Of a stretch of DNA of 25,853 nt, positions 24,510-25,853 are shown one piece after another. Position numbers and translations under genes: made by a program. This stretch comes from an uncultured Odoribacter sp. (GTDB taxonomy: Bacteria > Bacteroidota > Bacteroidia > Bacteroidales > Marinifilaceae). The stretch covers positions 1 through 25,853 of the forward strand of contig CAJJNP010000028.1 in NCBI GenBank assembly GCA_905193145.1, written 5' to 3'. The stretch's first letter is position 1; each line of letters starts with the position of its first letter. Under the pieces are notes generated by a model, which saw only the letters and a list, made by a program, of their open reading frames with translations, made no database searches and was not told the origin of the DNA.

Positions 24510-25640
24510 TTAAAATTGAGGAGTAACAACTTCCACTACCCAATCAGCAACAGTCACAGTCACCTCAACACACTTAGCCGGCTGCTCCAAATCGTTATCG
24601 TTGAATTCAAAAGAGAGTCGGTAAACCTTTCCGGCTTCTAATTCATTTACAGGAGTACCCTCTTTAAGCAAACCTCTTGCTACAATATGGAGAGGAACAT
24701 TATCTCCTCCGGCAGCCGGAACTCCCTGCATCTGCAACAGGATATGCGGGATAGTGGCACCGGCAGCTACGTGATAAACATAAGCATCTTTACCTTCACC
24801 CAAAATGTCAGCAGCGGTCTTCTCTTCGGCAGGCATCAATTCAACACCTGCAAAATCATCATTTGTCCAACCCGATGTCAGGCTTTCGAAAAAGTTTTGT
24901 GAATTGCCGGTTGCCGGTACATCATAGAAAGAAAGTTCTCCGCTGTATGTACCATCCAATTGTACGGCAGGATAATAGTTGTCGATAGCTATTTTATTCA
25001 ATAAAATTTTGCTGTATTTTGCATCTGTCTGAGGATCAACCTTTGCATATTTGAAACCTGTCACCTCGATACGTGCAATCAACGGCTTAACATTAATAGC
25101 TGCTGTATAAACATTTGTATGCTGTTCATCATCAGCACTTCCTTTTTTAACAAAATTTCCGGTGCCATACAATGTCAGGTCTTTTTCATCCTGTTCTTCA
25201 CTCATCTGGCATATCAAAGCTTTCAGAGCTGCCAAAGTAGAACAGCCATCCAATTGTTTTTTCAATGCACCTTCCACTCCACCCACATTACCGATAACGA
25301 TTGCCTGATTGGCTGCTCCGTTCACAAAGTGGAATGTTTTGCTCAAAGTAGTTGCATTATAATATTTCTCTGCATTGTCTTTCTTTCCTTCCGGAGTCAA
25401 ATCATAACCACCATACAGGTTTGTTCCATCGGTAAACACTACATAATAGTCATTCAAAGTCACCTTCTTGTTTCCCTCTGGAATTTGCGTACCGGTACCC
25501 TTGCTCTGCGGCAAAACATTTGCCAATGAAATCGTTACACTCTTCGATTCTTCGTCTTTGAACAAATCATCGCCATCGTTGTTACAAGCTGTCAACCCAA
25601 ATCCCAGAGCTGCCAGCAAAACCAAACTTCTTAGTTTCAT
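24510..25640 (-). CDS. major fimbrillin (FimA/Mfa1-like type V pilus shaft lipoprotein)
   Basis: A 376-residue lipoprotein. I choose the ATG at 25640 because MKLRSLVLLAALGFGLTAC is a textbook lipoprotein signal (Cys19); the frame extends 14 codons upstream (to 25682) with sequence that does not suit a signal peptide. The mature start NNDGDDLFKDEE leads to strand VTISLANVLPQ and then SKGTG with Lys47, a candidate cleavage point. Then come NDYYVVFTDGTNLYGGYD, KPLIARIEVTGF and the final strand VTVADWVVEVVTPQF. Type V pilins are exported as lipoproteins, cleaved by a trypsin-like protease (Arg-gingipain in P. gingivalis) and polymerise by strand exchange involving the C-terminal strand. The gene precedes the anchor and tip genes, as in fim and mfa operons. 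Confidence 0.82.
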   Translation of the reverse strand: MKLRSLVLLAALGFGLTACNNDGDDLFKDEESKSVTISLANVLPQSKGTGTQIPEGNKKVTLNDYYVVFTDGTNLYGGYDLTPEGKKDNAEKYYNATTLSKTFHFVNGAANQAIVIGNVGGVEGALKKQLDGCSTLAALKALICQMSEEQDEKDLTLYGTGNFVKKGSADDEQHTNVYTAAINVKPLIARIEVTGFKYAKVDPQTDAKYSKILLNKIAIDNYYPAVQLDGTYSGELSFYDVPATGNSQNFFESLTSGWTNDDFAGVELMPAEEKTAADILGEGKDAYVYHVAAGATIPHILLQMQGVPAAGGDNVPLHIVARGLLKEGTPVNELEAGKVYRLSFEFNDNDLEQPAKCVEVTVTVADWVVEVVTPQF

Positions 25641-25694
25641 AATCTTCTGATTTAAAGAATAATTAATAAAATTGTCTAACACTATTTATCTACA

Positions 25695-25853
25695 TCATTT
25701 CAACTGTTTCAAATTACCTTCCGCTTCCACATGTCCCGCCTGCAACGCCTTTTCAAACCAACCGATGGCCTCTTCCTCATCCTCCAGCCTCATATAGCCC
25801 ACACCGATGGAATTGAATGTACGGTCGTCCTTGCGGTATTCAAGCAGCATCTC
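25695..25853 (-). CDS. TPR-containing protein, C-terminal 52 residues only (5' end beyond right edge)
   Basis: A minus-strand frame enters from the right edge and stops at 25695-25697. It encodes RTFNSIGVGYMRLEDEEEAI, then GWFEKALQAG and a short tail, a clear TPR/Sel1-like helix pair. It lies 54 bp before the fimbrillin ATG with no convincing promoter between, so it is likely the preceding gene of the operon. In Bacteroidales pilus operons this place is often taken by DUF3575/DUF3868-type proteins, some with C-terminal TPRs; that identity is a guess from context because the domain itself is outside the window. Confidence 0.7.
   Translation of the reverse strand, partial: EMLLEYRKDDRTFNSIGVGYMRLEDEEEAIGWFEKALQAGHVEAEGNLKQLK

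Overview
The window looks like a piece of a Bacteroidota chromosome, most likely order Bacteroidales (gut or oral type). The evidence is the Bacteroides-type promoter signature (-33 TTTG/TTG, 19-20 bp spacer, -7 TAnnTTTG) at several gene starts, weak Shine-Dalgarno signals, two lipoprotein Omp85 proteins of the TamL kind, a type V (FimA/Mfa-like) pilus operon built from lipoproteins, and a DUF5106-like thioredoxin protein. I cannot name a genus from this sequence alone.

Layout. (1) 1-1420: a MarC-family membrane protein cut by the left edge (minus strand, with a good promoter), then a sparse stretch with two possible small membrane proteins on the plus strand. (2) 1363-1526: a tRNA-Ser(GGA) gene on the minus strand with its own -7 box and a terminator. 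(3) 1583-13392: a six-gene minus-strand operon, in transcription order TamL-like Omp85 lipoprotein, sensor histidine kinase, LuxR-type response regulator, MurU-like sugar-1-phosphate nucleotidyltransferase, TamB, second TamL-like lipoprotein. The genes abut or have very short gaps, except for 47 bp between kinase and regulator that holds a near-perfect internal promoter. (4) 13436-14887, plus strand: SpoU-family RNA methyltransferase, small outer-membrane beta-barrel protein and a strong intrinsic terminator. (5) 14900-15903, plus strand: an Rpn/PD-(D/E)XK-type nuclease with its own promoter and a 12-bp tandem repeat encoding nine RAEG units. (6) 15947-25853, minus strand: a type V pilus operon, in transcription order a TPR-containing protein (only its C-terminus is present), major fimbrillin, FimB/Mfa2-like anchor, three progressively larger accessory or tip lipoproteins (503, 742 and 984 aa), and a secreted thioredoxin-like protein.

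How the genes work together. TamB is a periplasm-spanning bridge and TamL its outer-membrane Omp85 partner. Here two TamL-like proteins, a two-component system and a cell-wall-sugar type nucleotidyltransferase share one transcription unit, which suggests envelope stress or envelope assembly under dedicated control (inference). In the pilus operon the fimbrillin should form the shaft, the FimB-like protein the anchor, and the three large lipoproteins the tip complex. The 742-aa protein carries a C-terminal WRLPTEAE...SVRC region like those of FISUMP-type C-lectin-like domains, a candidate adhesive tip.

Base composition changes across the window. The Tam region is AT-rich (one sampled line, 6601-6660, is 20/60 G+C) while the pilus accessory genes are GC-rich (22501-22560 is 35/60). 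This fits a different history for the pilus cluster, but it is only a spot count.
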